64,000 nt of DNA from Curtobacterium pusillum (lineage in GTDB: Bacteria > Actinomycetota > Actinomycetes > Actinomycetales > Microbacteriaceae), in NCBI RefSeq assembly GCF_007680845.1, contig NZ_VEIY01000003.1, positions 474,852 through 538,851 on the forward strand, given 5' to 3'. Both the position numbers and the translations under genes were made by a program. The notes under the pieces were generated by a model, which saw only the letters and a list, made by a program, of their open reading frames with translations, was not told the DNA's origin and ran no database searches. Shown one piece after another: positions 14,881 to 24,770 of the stretch (position 1 is its first letter; each line of letters opens with the position of its first letter).

Positions 14881-17800
14881 CTACGCGACGGCCTCGGCCG
14901 GCTCCGGCTCGCGCTTCTGCACGCGCTGGCCGACCACGGCGGAGACCCCGTCCTGCCGCATCGAGACGCCGTACAGCGCGTCGGCGATCTCCATCGTGCG
15001 CTTCTGGTGCGTGATGACGATGAGCTGCGACGACGCCCGGAGCCGCTCGAACACCGTGAGCAGGCGCCCGAGGTTCGCGTCGTCCAGCGCCGCCTCGACC
15101 TCGTCCATGATGTAGAACGGCGACGGGCGGGCGGTGAAGATCGCCACGAGCAGCGCCACCGCGGCCAGGGACCGCTCCCCGCCGGACAGCAGCGTGAGCC
15201 GGTCGATCTTCTTCCCGGCGGGCTTGACCTGCACCTCGATGCCGGTGTGCAGGAGGTCGTCCGGGTTCGTGAGCGTGATCGACCCCGAGCCGCCGGGGAA
15301 CAGGATCGGGAAGATGACGTCGAAGGCCTCGCGGGTGTCCGAGAACGCGGAGTCGAAGATCGACTGCATCTTCGTGTCGAGCTCGTCGATGATCGTCATG
15401 AGGTCGGTGCGGGTCTTCTGGAGGTCCTCGAGCTGCTCGGCGAGGAACGCGTGCCGTTGTTCGAGGGCCTGGAACTCCTCGAGCGCGAGCGGGTTCACCT
15501 TGCCGAGCTGACCGAGGTCACGCTCGGCCGCCTTGAGCCGACGCTCCTGCTCCGCACGGTCGTAGGGCACGGTCTCGACGTCGGCGGGGTCGACCTCGTC
15601 GGTGCTGTCGAACTCCGGCAGGGCGGGGCCGCCGGGCAGGGTGGACTCCGCGTCCACGAGCTCCGGGACGTCGGTGTCGGCGTCGGTCTCGGCATCGGTC
15701 TCGTCCGTCGTCGACTGGATGCCCGCTGCCTCGGCTGCGGAGGCGGCCGCGGCGCGCTCCGCCTCACGGTGCCGCCGCGCGAGGACCCGCGGGTCGATGA
15801 GCACGTCGACGGGCACCGGCACGTGCGGCCCGTACTCGGCGACGAGCACGGCCTCGACCAGCCCGAGCTCGCTCTGCGCCCGGTCGAGGACACCCGACAC
15901 GTGCAGCTTCTTCTCGTAGATCTCCATCTCGAGCGAGTGCACCCCGTCGGTGATGGTCTGCAGGCGGTCCCGGAGCTCGCGCTCCTCGTTCCGGATGGTC
16001 TGCAGCTCGGTGTTCCGCTTCGAGCGCTCGGCCTCCTCGGACGCGAGCCGCACGCGGGCCTCGGCCAGCGACCGGTCCACCGCACCGAGCAGCACCGGCA
16101 GGTCCGCCAGCACGCTCTCGGCGACGGCGATCTGCCCGCGTCGGACGACCGCCCGCCGGGCGGCTTCCTCGGCCGCGGCACGCTCGGACTCGAGCTGTCG
16201 CTGCAGCGCGGCGGCACGGTTCCGCTCCGACCGCACCCGTTCGCGCACGGTCTCGACCTGGATGCGCTGCTCGATCTCCGCCGCACGAGCGGCCTCGAGC
16301 GCGTCCTGCAGCCCGGGCCGTTCGGACGCGTCGACGACCGGACGCGGACGCTCGGTGAAGGCACGGTGGGTCTGCTCGGCCTCGTCGAGGGCCGCCGCAG
16401 CCGCCTCGACGGCACCGTCCGTCTCGGCGAGGGCCGCCCGGAGCCGTTCGACCTCGGCGACCGCGTTCTCGGCCTTCGCCCGCGTGGAGGCGCTGCTCCG
16501 GTCGTACTCGGCCTTGGCCCGGGCGTGCGCCCGGGATGCAGCGTCGGCCTCGTCCGCCTGGCGGCGTGCGTCCTCGACGGCGGCGCGAGCGGCCTGGAGG
16601 CGCGTGGCCGCGTCCTCCGCGTCGCGTGCGACCGACTCGCGACGGTCCACCGCGTCGTCGCGCTCCGCGACGAGCTCGATGCGCGACGTCACGCGCTCCC
16701 CGCCGCCCGTGACGCGGACCGCACGGACGAGGTCACCGGACCGCGTCACGACCGTGGCGTGCGGGGCGGCCGCGAGCACCGCCTCCAGGTCGACGTCGTC
16801 CGACTCCGCGACCAGCGTGTCCCGCAGGATCGCGGCGATCGCCGGCGGTCCCTGGACGAGGTCGAGCGCGCGGCGCACGCCGGCGGGCAGCCCGTCGGGC
16901 AGGGCGGGGGTGGTCCCGATCGTCGCGGGGTCGGCGTCGGCGACGACGACGTCGATCCGGCCGATGTCCGCGGACCGGGCGTGCGCGACGGCATCGAGCG
17001 CGACCGTCCGGTCGTCGGCGAGGACGGCGTCGGCGAGTCCGTCGAGGGCGGTGGCGATCGCGCCCGCGAACCCCGGCACGATCGTGAGGCTGTCCGCGAG
17101 CCGGCCGACGATGCCCGCGCGACCGGCATCGATGAGCGCCTGCGAGCCGTCCCGCACGTCGATCGACATGCTGAGCGCGGCGACGCGGGCGTCCAGGGCG
17201 TCCCGTTCGCGTTCGAGGGCGTGCAGGCGGTCGCGGTGCTCGTCGCGGGCGGTCTGTGCCGTCTCCTGCTCGTCGCGGGCCGACACGAGTGCGGCGGCGA
17301 GGGCGTCCTCGTCGACGCCTTCGGACGGGTCCGTGCCGAGTTCGGCGAGGGCCGCTGCGGCACGCTCGGCACGCTCACCGGCCTCGGCGAGGGCGCGCTC
17401 GCGGCGCTCGCGGTCGGCGACGACCGACCCGCGTCGGGACCGGGCGACCTCGACCGCGGACGCGAGCCGCTGCGCCTCGAGGTCGTGCTGCGACACGAGC
17501 GCGGCCTGGGCGGCGATCCGTTCGTCGAGCGCGTCGAGGGCGGCGCGGGCGTCCTGCACGCGCTGCGCGACCCCGGCCGAGCCACGGGTCATCTCGGCCG
17601 CCTGGGCTTCGAGCCGGTCGGCCTCGTTCCGGACGCCCTGCACCCGCTCCGGAGTGATCGTCGGGCCCTGCTGCGGGGCGTCGGCCTGCTGCGCGAGGAA
17701 CATCAGGCGCTGGGTCGCGAGGCTCGACAGTCCGCGGAGCCGTTCCTGCACGCTCTCGAGCCGGTGCACGACCGTCCGGGCGCGGTCCACGTCGTCGCCG

Positions 17801-18630
17801 ACCATGCTCTGCTCGACGTGCTGCTGGCGGGCGCGGGTCTGGTCGAGGCGCTCCTGCAGGACGATCCGCTCGGACTTCCGGCCGGTCTCGATCTCCTGGT
17901 GCTCGTGGAGCTCGCGGCGCAGGCGGACGACGTCGTCAGCGAGGATCCGGGCCTTGGCGTCGCGGGCGACCGCGGCGACGGACTGCGCCTTCCGCGCGAC
18001 CTCGGCCTGGCGGCCGAGGGGCTTGAGCTGGCGGCGGATCTCCCCCGCCAGGTCGGACAGGCGCGTGAGGTTCGTCTGCATCGCCTCGAGCTTGCGGAGG
18101 GTCTTCTCCTTGCGTCGGCGGTGCTTGAGGATCCCGGCGGCTTCCTCGATGAAGCCGCGGCGGTCCTCCGGGGTGGCGTGCAGGACCCGGTCGAGCTGCC
18201 CCTGGCCGACGATGACGTGCATCTCACGGCCGAGCCCGGTGTCGCTCAGGAGTTCCTGGACGTCGAGCAGGCGGCAGTTCTCGCCGTTGATCGCGTACTC
18301 GCTGCCGCCGTTGCGGAACAGCGTGCGGGAGATCGTCACCTCGGAGTACTCGATCGGCAGCAGGCCGTCGGAGTTGTCGATCGTGAGGAGCACCTGCGCG
18401 CGACCGAGCGGTCCGCGGGTCGAGGTGCCCGCGAAGATGACGTCCTCCATCTTGCCGCCGCGGAGGGTCTTCGCCCCCTGCTCCCCCATCACCCAGGCGA
18501 GCGCGTCGACCACGTTGGACTTGCCCGAGCCGTTCGGGCCGACGATGCAGGTGACACCGGGCTCGAACGCGAACGTCGTGGGCTGCGCGAAGGACTTGAA
18601 CCCCTTGATGGTCAGGCTCTTCAAGTACAT
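14881..18630 (-). CDS. smc: Chromosome segregation SMC ATPase
   Basis: A 1249-aa SMC protein, slightly longer than usual. The N-terminal Walker A is GPNGSGKSN (31-39). Two long coiled coils flank a hinge near the middle (SLTIVPGFAGAIATALDG region). The C-terminal signature is LLSGGERSLAAVALLVAIF and the Walker B is FYIMDEVEAALDD. The second coil carries an acidic insertion rich in Asp/Glu/Thr (TDETDAETDADTDVPEL). It compacts and segregates chromosomes with ScpA/ScpB, which are not in the window. It is co-directional with mutM and rnc upstream. Confidence 0.97.
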   Translation of the reverse strand: MYLKSLTIKGFKSFAQPTTFAFEPGVTCIVGPNGSGKSNVVDALAWVMGEQGAKTLRGGKMEDVIFAGTSTRGPLGRAQVLLTIDNSDGLLPIEYSEVTISRTLFRNGGSEYAINGENCRLLDVQELLSDTGLGREMHVIVGQGQLDRVLHATPEDRRGFIEEAAGILKHRRRKEKTLRKLEAMQTNLTRLSDLAGEIRRQLKPLGRQAEVARKAQSVAAVARDAKARILADDVVRLRRELHEHQEIETGRKSERIVLQERLDQTRARQQHVEQSMVGDDVDRARTVVHRLESVQERLRGLSSLATQRLMFLAQQADAPQQGPTITPERVQGVRNEADRLEAQAAEMTRGSAGVAQRVQDARAALDALDERIAAQAALVSQHDLEAQRLASAVEVARSRRGSVVADRERRERALAEAGERAERAAAALAELGTDPSEGVDEDALAAALVSARDEQETAQTARDEHRDRLHALERERDALDARVAALSMSIDVRDGSQALIDAGRAGIVGRLADSLTIVPGFAGAIATALDGLADAVLADDRTVALDAVAHARSADIGRIDVVVADADPATIGTTPALPDGLPAGVRRALDLVQGPPAIAAILRDTLVAESDDVDLEAVLAAAPHATVVTRSGDLVRAVRVTGGGERVTSRIELVAERDDAVDRRESVARDAEDAATRLQAARAAVEDARRQADEADAASRAHARAKAEYDRSSASTRAKAENAVAEVERLRAALAETDGAVEAAAAALDEAEQTHRAFTERPRPVVDASERPGLQDALEAARAAEIEQRIQVETVRERVRSERNRAAALQRQLESERAAAEEAARRAVVRRGQIAVAESVLADLPVLLGAVDRSLAEARVRLASEEAERSKRNTELQTIRNEERELRDRLQTITDGVHSLEMEIYEKKLHVSGVLDRAQSELGLVEAVLVAEYGPHVPVPVDVLIDPRVLARRHREAERAAAASAAEAAGIQSTTDETDAETDADTDVPELVDAESTLPGGPALPEFDSTDEVDPADVETVPYDRAEQERRLKAAERDLGQLGKVNPLALEEFQALEQRHAFLAEQLEDLQKTRTDLMTIIDELDTKMQSIFDSAFSDTREAFDVIFPILFPGGSGSITLTNPDDLLHTGIEVQVKPAGKKIDRLTLLSGGERSLAAVALLVAIFTARPSPFYIMDEVEAALDDANLGRLLTVFERLRASSQLIVITHQKRTMEIADALYGVSMRQDGVSAVVGQRVQKREPEPAEAVA

Positions 18631-18663
18631 GCGGGTCTCCGGGAGGTCTCGTTGCGCGTCAGG

Positions 18664-19635
18664 CTAACGCGTGCGCGCCCGGGGACGTGGCTGGCACACG
18701 GGACAACGGTGGCTCGACCGGTTCATGAAGGCCTCGCGCACGATCGTGGCGCCGCAGCGCGGGCACGGCTTCCCTTGCTGCCCGTACACGGCGAGCCGCT
18801 GCGAGAAGTACCCGGACTGCCCGTTCACGTTGACGTACTGCGCGTCGAAGCTCGTGCCGCCGTCCTCGAGCGCCCGGCCGAGGACCGCCCGGACCTCGAC
18901 GAGGAGCGTCCGGAGGTCGGCACGGGTCAGGCGGTCGGCGGCTCGGTCGTAGTGGAGCTTCGCGGCCCACAGCGACTCGTCGGCGTAGATGTTGCCGATG
19001 CCGCTCACGACGCCCTGGTCGAGGAGCACCCGCTTGATGCCGCTCGAGCGCTTCCGTGCCATCGCGACGAACCGGTCGTCGTCGAACGCCGGGTCGAGGG
19101 GGTCCCGGGCGATGTGGGACACCTGCTTCGGGATGCTCCGACGCCACGGTGCGTCCGGGTCGGTCTCGTCGACGTGTCCGCCGAACCCCGCGGGAGCACC
19201 GTCGATCGTCGGCACCATCGGGTCGATCGCCATCGAGCCGAACGTCCGCTGGTCGACGAACTCGAGCTCGACGGGCGGCTCCGCGGCGCCGTCGCGGTCG
19301 GTGCCGGTTGGCTGCACGTCGAGGAGGATCCGGCGGTGCTTCGCGGCCTCGCGCCCGCGACCGAGCAGGATCTGGCCGCTCATCCCGAGGTGCGCGACGA
19401 GCGCCTCGGCCGGATCGTCGGCGTGCACGGGCTGGAGCGGCATCCAGAGGAACTTGCCACGACGCACGGCGGCGGCGATCGTCCGACCCGTCAGGCGGTC
19501 GGCGAAGTCCTCCGCCGGGCCGTCGTGCCGGGTGAGGGCGCGGTCGTCGACGACGTCCACGTGCAGGATCCGGGCGCCGGTGACGGCGGGTTCGAGGCCG
19601 GCACGGACGACCTCGACCTCGGGGAGTTCGGGCAC
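18664..19635 (-). CDS. mutM: Formamidopyrimidine-DNA glycosylase MutM (Fpg)
   Basis: A 323-aa bifunctional DNA glycosylase/AP lyase that removes 8-oxoguanine and FaPy lesions. The protein starts with the catalytic Pro2-Glu3 motif MPELPEVEVV; GKFLWMPL carries the conserved Lys; DQGVVSGIGNIYADESLW is the H2TH region; and a zinc finger of the CPRCG...CPVC type ends the protein. It sits 4 nt after the rnc stop and upstream of smc, a common actinobacterial order. An insertion around residues 150-175 makes it longer than E. coli Fpg (269 aa). Confidence 0.96.
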   Translation of the reverse strand: MPELPEVEVVRAGLEPAVTGARILHVDVVDDRALTRHDGPAEDFADRLTGRTIAAAVRRGKFLWMPLQPVHADDPAEALVAHLGMSGQILLGRGREAAKHRRILLDVQPTGTDRDGAAEPPVELEFVDQRTFGSMAIDPMVPTIDGAPAGFGGHVDETDPDAPWRRSIPKQVSHIARDPLDPAFDDDRFVAMARKRSSGIKRVLLDQGVVSGIGNIYADESLWAAKLHYDRAADRLTRADLRTLLVEVRAVLGRALEDGGTSFDAQYVNVNGQSGYFSQRLAVYGQQGKPCPRCGATIVREAFMNRSSHRCPVCQPRPRARTR

Positions 19636-19639
19636 GCGG

Positions 19640-20365
19640 TCAGGCCACCCGGCCGGACAGGCGCGTCCACGCCTGCAGCGCGGCGGCCATCTCAGCGGTC
19701 TTCTTGCTCGACCCGGTGCCCGTCGACACGTCTTCGCCCTGGAGGACGACCGTCGCGTGGAAGGTCTTGTCGTGGTCCGGACCGGCCTCGGTCACGCGGT
19801 AGGACGGGTTGCCGAGCGCGAGGCTCGACGCGAGCTCCTGCAGGCTCGTCTTCGGGTCCATCGCGGCGCCGAAGCGGTCCGGGTCGATGAGCAGCGGCTC
19901 GACGAGCCGGAGCACGAGCGCCGTCGCCGGGTCCGGTCCCGCGGAGAGGTAGGTCGCACCGATGACGGCTTCGACGGTGTCCGCGAGGATCGACGACTTG
20001 TCGCGGCCGCCGGTCTGCTCTTCGCCCTTGCCGAGGCGGAGGTAGGCGCCGAGCCCGATCATCCGGGCGATCTCGGCCAGGGCGACCGTCGACACGAGGC
20101 TCGCCCGACGCTTGGCCAGGTCGCCTTCGTCGAGGTCGGGGAAGGACCGGTAGAGCTTCACGGTCACGGCCTGGCCGAGGATCGAGTCGCCGAGGAACTC
20201 GAGGCGTTCGTTGTGCCCGATGCCGCCGTGCTCGTACGCGTACGAGCGGTGCGTCAGGGCGAGTTCGAGCAGTTCGAGGTCGATGTCCGCCCCGAGGAGG
20301 TCACGCAGACGAACGACGTCCGGCCCCACGGGGCGGGACCCCGTGGCGCCGGACGTCGCGGTCAT
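19640..20365 (-). CDS. rnc: Ribonuclease III
   Basis: A 241-aa double-strand-specific endoribonuclease for rRNA and mRNA processing. The signature NERLEFLGDSILG is at about 52-64, the second catalytic region is KSSILADTVEAVIGA, and a C-terminal dsRNA-binding domain starts at DPKTSLQELA and ends GSSKKTAEMAAALQAW. It lies between rpmF and mutM. Confidence 0.96.
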   Translation of the reverse strand: MTATSGATGSRPVGPDVVRLRDLLGADIDLELLELALTHRSYAYEHGGIGHNERLEFLGDSILGQAVTVKLYRSFPDLDEGDLAKRRASLVSTVALAEIARMIGLGAYLRLGKGEEQTGGRDKSSILADTVEAVIGATYLSAGPDPATALVLRLVEPLLIDPDRFGAAMDPKTSLQELASSLALGNPSYRVTEAGPDHDKTFHATVVLQGEDVSTGTGSSKKTAEMAAALQAWTRLSGRVA

Positions 20366-20378
20366 GCGTTCGGTCCGA

Positions 20379-20582
20379 TCAGACGTCGGCGACCTTGCGG
20401 CCCTTGTACTCCATGTACAGGGCGGTGCCGGCCGAGTCCTCGACGACCTTCGCGCGGTGCGGGAGGCTGTAGGTGACCTTGCCGTTCTCGATCGTCTTCA
20501 CGAGCTGGACCGGCGCGGCCTTCCACTGCGAACGACGGGCGTGCGTGTTGGCACGGGACTGCTTGCGCTTGGGAACGGCCAT
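20379..20582 (-). CDS. rpmF: 50S ribosomal protein L32
   Basis: A 67-aa L32 beginning [20 protein letters not shown]. It lacks the four zinc-binding cysteines found in some L32 proteins, so this is the zinc-independent form. It is preceded by AAAGAGAACC and lies between DUF177 and rnc in the classical order DUF177-rpmF-rnc. Confidence 0.96.
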   Translation of the reverse strand: MAVPKRKQSRANTHARRSQWKAAPVQLVKTIENGKVTYSLPHRAKVVEDSAGTALYMEYKGRKVADV

Positions 20583-20629
20583 GGTGGTTCTCTTTCGGTT
20601 GGTCGGTGGTCAGTGGCGAAGGGCGGCGG

Positions 20630-21217
20630 TCAGTCGGCCTGGTCGGCGTCGGACCGCTCCTGACCCTCGGTGGTCTGGGGCGTGGTCGTGCTGGTTTCGT
20701 CGGCGAGGGCGAGCCCCTGGAGGGCCGCCCACCGCGGGTCCACGACCTCGGAAGCGCGGTGCTCACCGATGTCGGCCAGTCGTTCGCCCGTCACCGGGTC
20801 GAGGCCTGGGCAGTCCGGTCGGCAGACCGGCTGGAACGGCAGCGCCAGCACCACCGCATCTCGAACGACCTGTTCGCAATCCACGTGGTCATCGCGAACG
20901 AAGAAGTCGAAATCCTCCGAGGCATCATACGCGAAGAGCTCGGCGAAATCGACCTCGACCGGTTCGGTGATCTCGATGAGGCAGCGGGAGCACTCCCCCT
21001 CGGCCTCGGCCGACGCGTGCCCGGACACCAGGACACCCTCGTGCAGGCCCTCGAGCCGGACGTCGATGCGCATCTCGGCGCCGGGACGCACGGCGATCAC
21101 ACCGGCGCCCATCGCGTCCGGCACCTCGATGTCGAGCGAGTGCTCGCGCATCTCGCCCGGACGGTGCGCGAGGTCGCGCACGCGCAGGGCGTAGGGGCTG
21201 TTCACGGGGGAAGACAC
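20630..21217 (-). CDS. DUF177 (YceD) family protein
   Basis: A 195-aa protein of the YceD/DUF177 family, normally encoded just before rpmF and implicated in 23S rRNA accumulation or ribosome assembly. Four cysteines in CSRCLIEI and CRPDCPGLDP are typical. The C-terminal 25 residues are a Thr/Gln/Asp-rich tail (TSTTTPQTTEGQERSDAD). The GTG start lies 8 nt after a TAGGCT box, so translation is probably leaderless. Confidence 0.92.
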   Translation of the reverse strand: MSSPVNSPYALRVRDLAHRPGEMREHSLDIEVPDAMGAGVIAVRPGAEMRIDVRLEGLHEGVLVSGHASAEAEGECSRCLIEITEPVEVDFAELFAYDASEDFDFFVRDDHVDCEQVVRDAVVLALPFQPVCRPDCPGLDPVTGERLADIGEHRASEVVDPRWAALQGLALADETSTTTPQTTEGQERSDADQAD

Positions 21218-21225
21218 GATCGACG

Positions 21226-21231
21226 AGCCTA
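21226..21231 (-). promoter_or_regulatory. -10 element of the DUF177-rpmF transcript, leaderless type
   Basis: TAGGCT (minus strand) ends 8 nt before the GTG start of the DUF177 gene. Confidence 0.55.
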
Positions 21232-21314
21232 CAGCGATCGGGCCGCCGAGTCGAGGCGGGCGCGCCGGGGCGGACCCTCGCGGCGTCAGCGCCCGGAGCG
21301 GGCCCTCGGCGGCG

Positions 21315-21809
21315 TCAGCGCCCGGTGTGCTCGTGGAGCGCGTCCGCGACGACCCGGGGCACGTAAGGGGACACGTCGCCCCCGAGGGAGGCGACCTGCC
21401 GGATGAGGGAGCTCGACACGTGCGCCCGAGCGGCCTCCGGCAGGAGGAACACCGTCTCGACGTCGGCCAGGTGCCGGTTCATGATCGCCATCGGCGTCTC
21501 GTACGCCACGTCCTCGCCGGAACGGACGCCCTTGACCAGCACCGTCGCCCCGACCTGCCGGCAGTAGTCGACGAGGAGTCCGGCGGTCCACTCCCCGACC
21601 CGCACGTTGTCCGGCACGCCGGTCTCGACGAGGGACTCCTCGATGAGCCGCACGCGGTCGACGGCCTCGAACATCGCCGGCTTCTTGTCCGGGTTGTGCA
21701 CGACGAGGACGTGCACCTCGTCGAACAGCCCCGCCGCTCGACCGATCACGTCGAGGTGCCCGAGGGTCACGGGATCGAACGAACCGGGGACCACCGCGAT
21801 CTGCGCCAT
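21315..21809 (-). CDS. coaD: Phosphopantetheine adenylyltransferase
   Basis: A 164-aa CoaD, which makes dephospho-CoA from 4'-phosphopantetheine and ATP. The nucleotidyl-transferase motif [14 protein letters not shown] is at 9-22, [16 protein letters not shown] is the family segment, and the C-terminal [16 protein letters not shown] replaces the usual ISSTxVR. Length is standard. It is downstream of recG but carries its own -10-like box 7 nt before the ATG. Confidence 0.96.
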   Translation of the reverse strand: MAQIAVVPGSFDPVTLGHLDVIGRAAGLFDEVHVLVVHNPDKKPAMFEAVDRVRLIEESLVETGVPDNVRVGEWTAGLLVDYCRQVGATVLVKGVRSGEDVAYETPMAIMNRHLADVETVFLLPEAARAHVSSSLIRQVASLGGDVSPYVPRVVADALHEHTGR

Positions 21810-21816
21810 GGCAGCG

Positions 21817-21822
21817 ACGATA
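21817..21822 (-). promoter_or_regulatory. -10 element of coaD, leaderless type
   Basis: TATCGT (minus strand) ends 7 nt before the coaD ATG, within the short gap to recG. Confidence 0.45.
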
Positions 21823-21836
21823 CCGAGTCCGCGCGC

Positions 21837-24062
21837 TCAGTTCTTGCCGAGGAACGCGGCGTCGGACTCGTCGAGTCGCCGCGCGAGGGCTTCCCGCAGG
21901 GCCGGGTGGCCGTCGAGCTGCGGGTCCGGCTTGAGGACGCGCTCCGCTTCCTCGCGCGCGTCGACGATGAGGTCGGCGTGCTCGACCACGCGCAGGAGGT
22001 TGAGCGACGACCGGCCGCCGGACTGCCGTTCGCCGAGGACGTCGCCCTCGCGCCGGAGTTCGAGGTCCACCCGCGCGAGCTCGAAGCCGTCGTCGGAGGC
22101 GGCGACCGCGTCGACGCGTTCCCGCGAGGTCGTCTCGAGCTCGGCGGCGGTCACCAGGAGGCACACACCGGCGTACTGCCCGCGACCGATGCGTCCGCGG
22201 AGCTGGTGGAGCTGCGAGACACCGAACCGGTCGGCGTCGAGGACCGCCATCATCGAGGCGTTCGGGACGTCGACACCGACCTCGATCACGGTCGTCGCGA
22301 CGAGGACGTCGATGTCGCCCGCGGCGAAGGACGTCATCACGCGGTCCTTCTCGTCCGCCGTCATCCGACCGTGCAGCACCGCGATCCGACGGCCGTCGAG
22401 GACCGGCATGGTGCGCATCCGTTCGGCGGTCGCCAGCACCGTCGCCGGGGCGCGCTTCGGGGCTTCGTCATCGCCGTCGGGAGCCGACTCGCCGTCGTCT
22501 TCGGCGTGGGCGTCGTCGATCGCCGGGCACACCACGAACGCCTGTCGACCGGCGCTGAGTTCCTCGGCCATGCGGGTCCAAATGCGGGACTCCCACCCGG
22601 GGTGCTCGGCCAAGCCCACCGTGAAGGTCTCGACGCCGGCTCGGCCGGAGGGCAGTCCGGTGATCGTCGACACGTCCAGGTCGCCGAAGACCGTCATCGC
22701 GACGGTGCGCGGGATCGGCGTGGCGGTGAGGACGAGCACGTGCGGGGGCGTCGCGCCCTTCGTGCGGAGGGCTTCACGCTGCTCGACGCCGAAGCGGTGC
22801 TGTTCGTCGACGACGACCAGCCCGAGCTCGGCGAAGTCGACGCGGTCGCCGAGCAGTGCGTGCGTCCCCACGACGAGCCGGGAACTGCCCGACGCCGCGG
22901 CGAGGAGCGCCCGACGACGTTCGTCGGTCGACTGGGAACCGGTGAGGATCACCGGGCGGAGTTCGGCCGCGAGGTCCGGTCCGAGGAACTTAACGATCGA
23001 GCGCAGGTGCTGCGCCGCGAGCACTTCGGTCGGGGCGATGAGGGCGGACTGTCCGCCGGACTCGGCGACCGTGAGCATCGCCCGGATCGCGACGAGGGTC
23101 TTGCCGGAGCCGACCTCGCCCTGGACGAGCCGGTGCATCGGCCAGTCCCCCGCGAGGTCGTGGTCGATCTCGGCGCCGACCGCCTGCTGGTCGTCGGTGA
23201 GCGTGAACGGCAGGGACGCGTCGAAGCGTTCGAGGATCCCGCCCGGCGACGCCGTCCGGGGCGTGGCGGCCGTGGCCCTGGCGGCGATGCGGCGCTGCAC
23301 CAGTGCGGTCTGCAGGACGAACGCCTCGCGGTAGCGCAGGGCGTCCTGCGCACGCTTGAAGTCGGCCACCTTCTCGGGGCGGTGCAGCAGCTCGAGGGCC
23401 CGTCGGAACGGCACGAGGTCGAGTCGCGACCGCACCCGGGCGGGGATCGGGTCGGGGACGTCGGGCAGGGTGTCGAGGACGATGGCCATCGACTTGGCGA
23501 TCTGCCACGAGGTGAGCGTCGAGGTCGCCGGGTAGATCGGGATCGGCTGGCGGGACCAGCGGATCGCTTCTTCGGATTCCGGGTCGGCCGTGGCGCGGGG
23601 GTCGTCACGGTCGAAGAGCTCGTAGTCGGGGTGCGCCAGTTGCCGGGCGCCGCGGTAGTCGCCGACCTTGCCGGAGAAGATGCCGCGGGCACCGGGCACG
23701 AGGTCCTTCGTGCGCCAGCCCTGGTTGAAGAACGTCAGCGTGAGCAGGCCCTTGCCGTCGCCGATCTTGGCTTCGAGGATGGACCCGCGACGAGCGCGCA
23801 TCGTGCGTTCCCGGACGTCGACGACTTCGGCCACGATCGTCACGCTCTCGCCGATCGCGAGGGAGTCGAGTGCCGTCAGGGCGCCCCGTTCGGCGTAGCG
23901 GCGCGGCGCGTGCTCGAGGAACTCGCCGACCGTGCGGTACCCGAACGCCTTCTCGATCGCACTGGCCGTCCGGCCGCCGAGGACGTTCGCGAGCCGCGCG
24001 TCGAGCGGTGCCGGGCCGAGGTCCGGCGCCGCGGGCTCGGTTGTCGTTCCGGTCGTGGCCAC
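21837..24062 (-). CDS. recG: ATP-dependent DNA helicase RecG
   Basis: A 741-aa SF2 helicase that regresses stalled forks. An N-terminal wedge/OB part is followed by Walker A GEVGSGKTLVAIRAML, the DEQHRFGVEQRE box, LTATPIPRT and the C-terminal HQLRGRIGRG motif. Between helicase lobes is an acidic insertion (DDAHAEDDGESAPDGDDE) typical of actinobacterial RecG. The start is GTG with a TACCGT box 6 nt upstream, so it is probably leaderless. Confidence 0.96.
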   Translation of the reverse strand: MATTGTTTEPAAPDLGPAPLDARLANVLGGRTASAIEKAFGYRTVGEFLEHAPRRYAERGALTALDSLAIGESVTIVAEVVDVRERTMRARRGSILEAKIGDGKGLLTLTFFNQGWRTKDLVPGARGIFSGKVGDYRGARQLAHPDYELFDRDDPRATADPESEEAIRWSRQPIPIYPATSTLTSWQIAKSMAIVLDTLPDVPDPIPARVRSRLDLVPFRRALELLHRPEKVADFKRAQDALRYREAFVLQTALVQRRIAARATAATPRTASPGGILERFDASLPFTLTDDQQAVGAEIDHDLAGDWPMHRLVQGEVGSGKTLVAIRAMLTVAESGGQSALIAPTEVLAAQHLRSIVKFLGPDLAAELRPVILTGSQSTDERRRALLAAASGSSRLVVGTHALLGDRVDFAELGLVVVDEQHRFGVEQREALRTKGATPPHVLVLTATPIPRTVAMTVFGDLDVSTITGLPSGRAGVETFTVGLAEHPGWESRIWTRMAEELSAGRQAFVVCPAIDDAHAEDDGESAPDGDDEAPKRAPATVLATAERMRTMPVLDGRRIAVLHGRMTADEKDRVMTSFAAGDIDVLVATTVIEVGVDVPNASMMAVLDADRFGVSQLHQLRGRIGRGQYAGVCLLVTAAELETTSRERVDAVAASDDGFELARVDLELRREGDVLGERQSGGRSSLNLLRVVEHADLIVDAREEAERVLKPDPQLDGHPALREALARRLDESDAAFLGKN

Positions 24063-24068
24063 ACGTCA

Positions 24069-24074
24069 ACGGTA
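24069..24074 (-). promoter_or_regulatory. -10 element of recG, leaderless type
   Basis: TACCGT (minus strand) ends 6 nt before the recG GTG. Confidence 0.5.
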
Positions 24075-24147
24075 CCCGGCGCGACCGACGTCACCCGCGC
24101 CTCCAGACCGGCCTGTGGACAACTCCGGGAGCGGGCCGCCGGGCCGC

Positions 24148-24153
24148 TACGGT
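24148..24153 (+). promoter_or_regulatory. -10 element of rsmD, leaderless type
   Basis: TACGGT ends 6 nt before the rsmD ATG and no ribosome site is present. Confidence 0.5.
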
Positions 24154-24159
24154 GGCTGC

Positions 24160-24723
24160 ATGACCCGCATCATCGCCGGCGCCGCCGGTTCCACGACGCT
24201 GCGGGTGCCGAAGTCCGGCACCCGACCGACGAGCGACCGCGTGCGCGAGGCGCTGTTCTCGTCGTTGGAGGCACGTGGGCTCGTGGACGACACGTCCGTG
24301 GCGGACCTCTACGCCGGCACGGGCGCGCTCGGGCTCGAAGCGGCGTCCCGCGGTGCGGTCGAGGTCGTGCTCGTCGACCGGGCGTCCGCTGCGGCCGAGG
24401 CCTGCCGGGCGAACGCGAAGGCCGTGCAGCGGCGCGTGCCGGGGGTGCGGATCGACGTGCAGCCGCAGCCCGTGCTCGGCTACCTGCGCAGCACCGTGCG
24501 CACGTTCGACCTGGTGTTCATCGACCCGCCGTACGACGTCACCGAGCACGAGATCGCCGAGGTGCTCGAGACCCTCGTGCCGCGGCTGACGGACCACGCC
24601 GTCGTCATCGTCGAGCGGAGCAAGCGGTCGGACGAGCCGACGTGGCCGGCCGGGCTCGAGCCGTTCAGCAAGCGCAGCTACGGCGAGACCGTGGCGTGGG
24701 AGGCCGTGGTCGCGCGCGGCTGA
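24160..24723 (+). CDS. rsmD: 16S rRNA (guanine(966)-N2)-methyltransferase RsmD
   Basis: A 187-aa SAM-dependent methyltransferase. MTRIIAGAAGSTTLRVP and TRPTSDRVREALFSSLE are the conserved N-terminus, DLYAGTGALGLEAASRGA is the SAM-binding motif I, and FIDPPYD is the DPPY catalytic motif for N2-guanine methylation. It is divergent from recG. In many actinobacteria rsmD is next to coaD, and here coaD is just beyond recG. Confidence 0.95.
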   Translation: MTRIIAGAAGSTTLRVPKSGTRPTSDRVREALFSSLEARGLVDDTSVADLYAGTGALGLEAASRGAVEVVLVDRASAAAEACRANAKAVQRRVPGVRIDVQPQPVLGYLRSTVRTFDLVFIDPPYDVTEHEIAEVLETLVPRLTDHAVVIVERSKRSDEPTWPAGLEPFSKRSYGETVAWEAVVARG

Positions 24724-24770
24724 CGCGCGCGCGGGCCGCGGCGGCGGGCGCGGGCGTCGGTTGCGCGCGT

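Noticed and set aside
13867..19890. A 2007-codon open frame on the plus strand across smc and mutM
   Set aside because: It lies antisense to clearly conserved smc and mutM, is Arg/Gly/His-rich and has no domain; it is a shadow caused by very high third-position GC.
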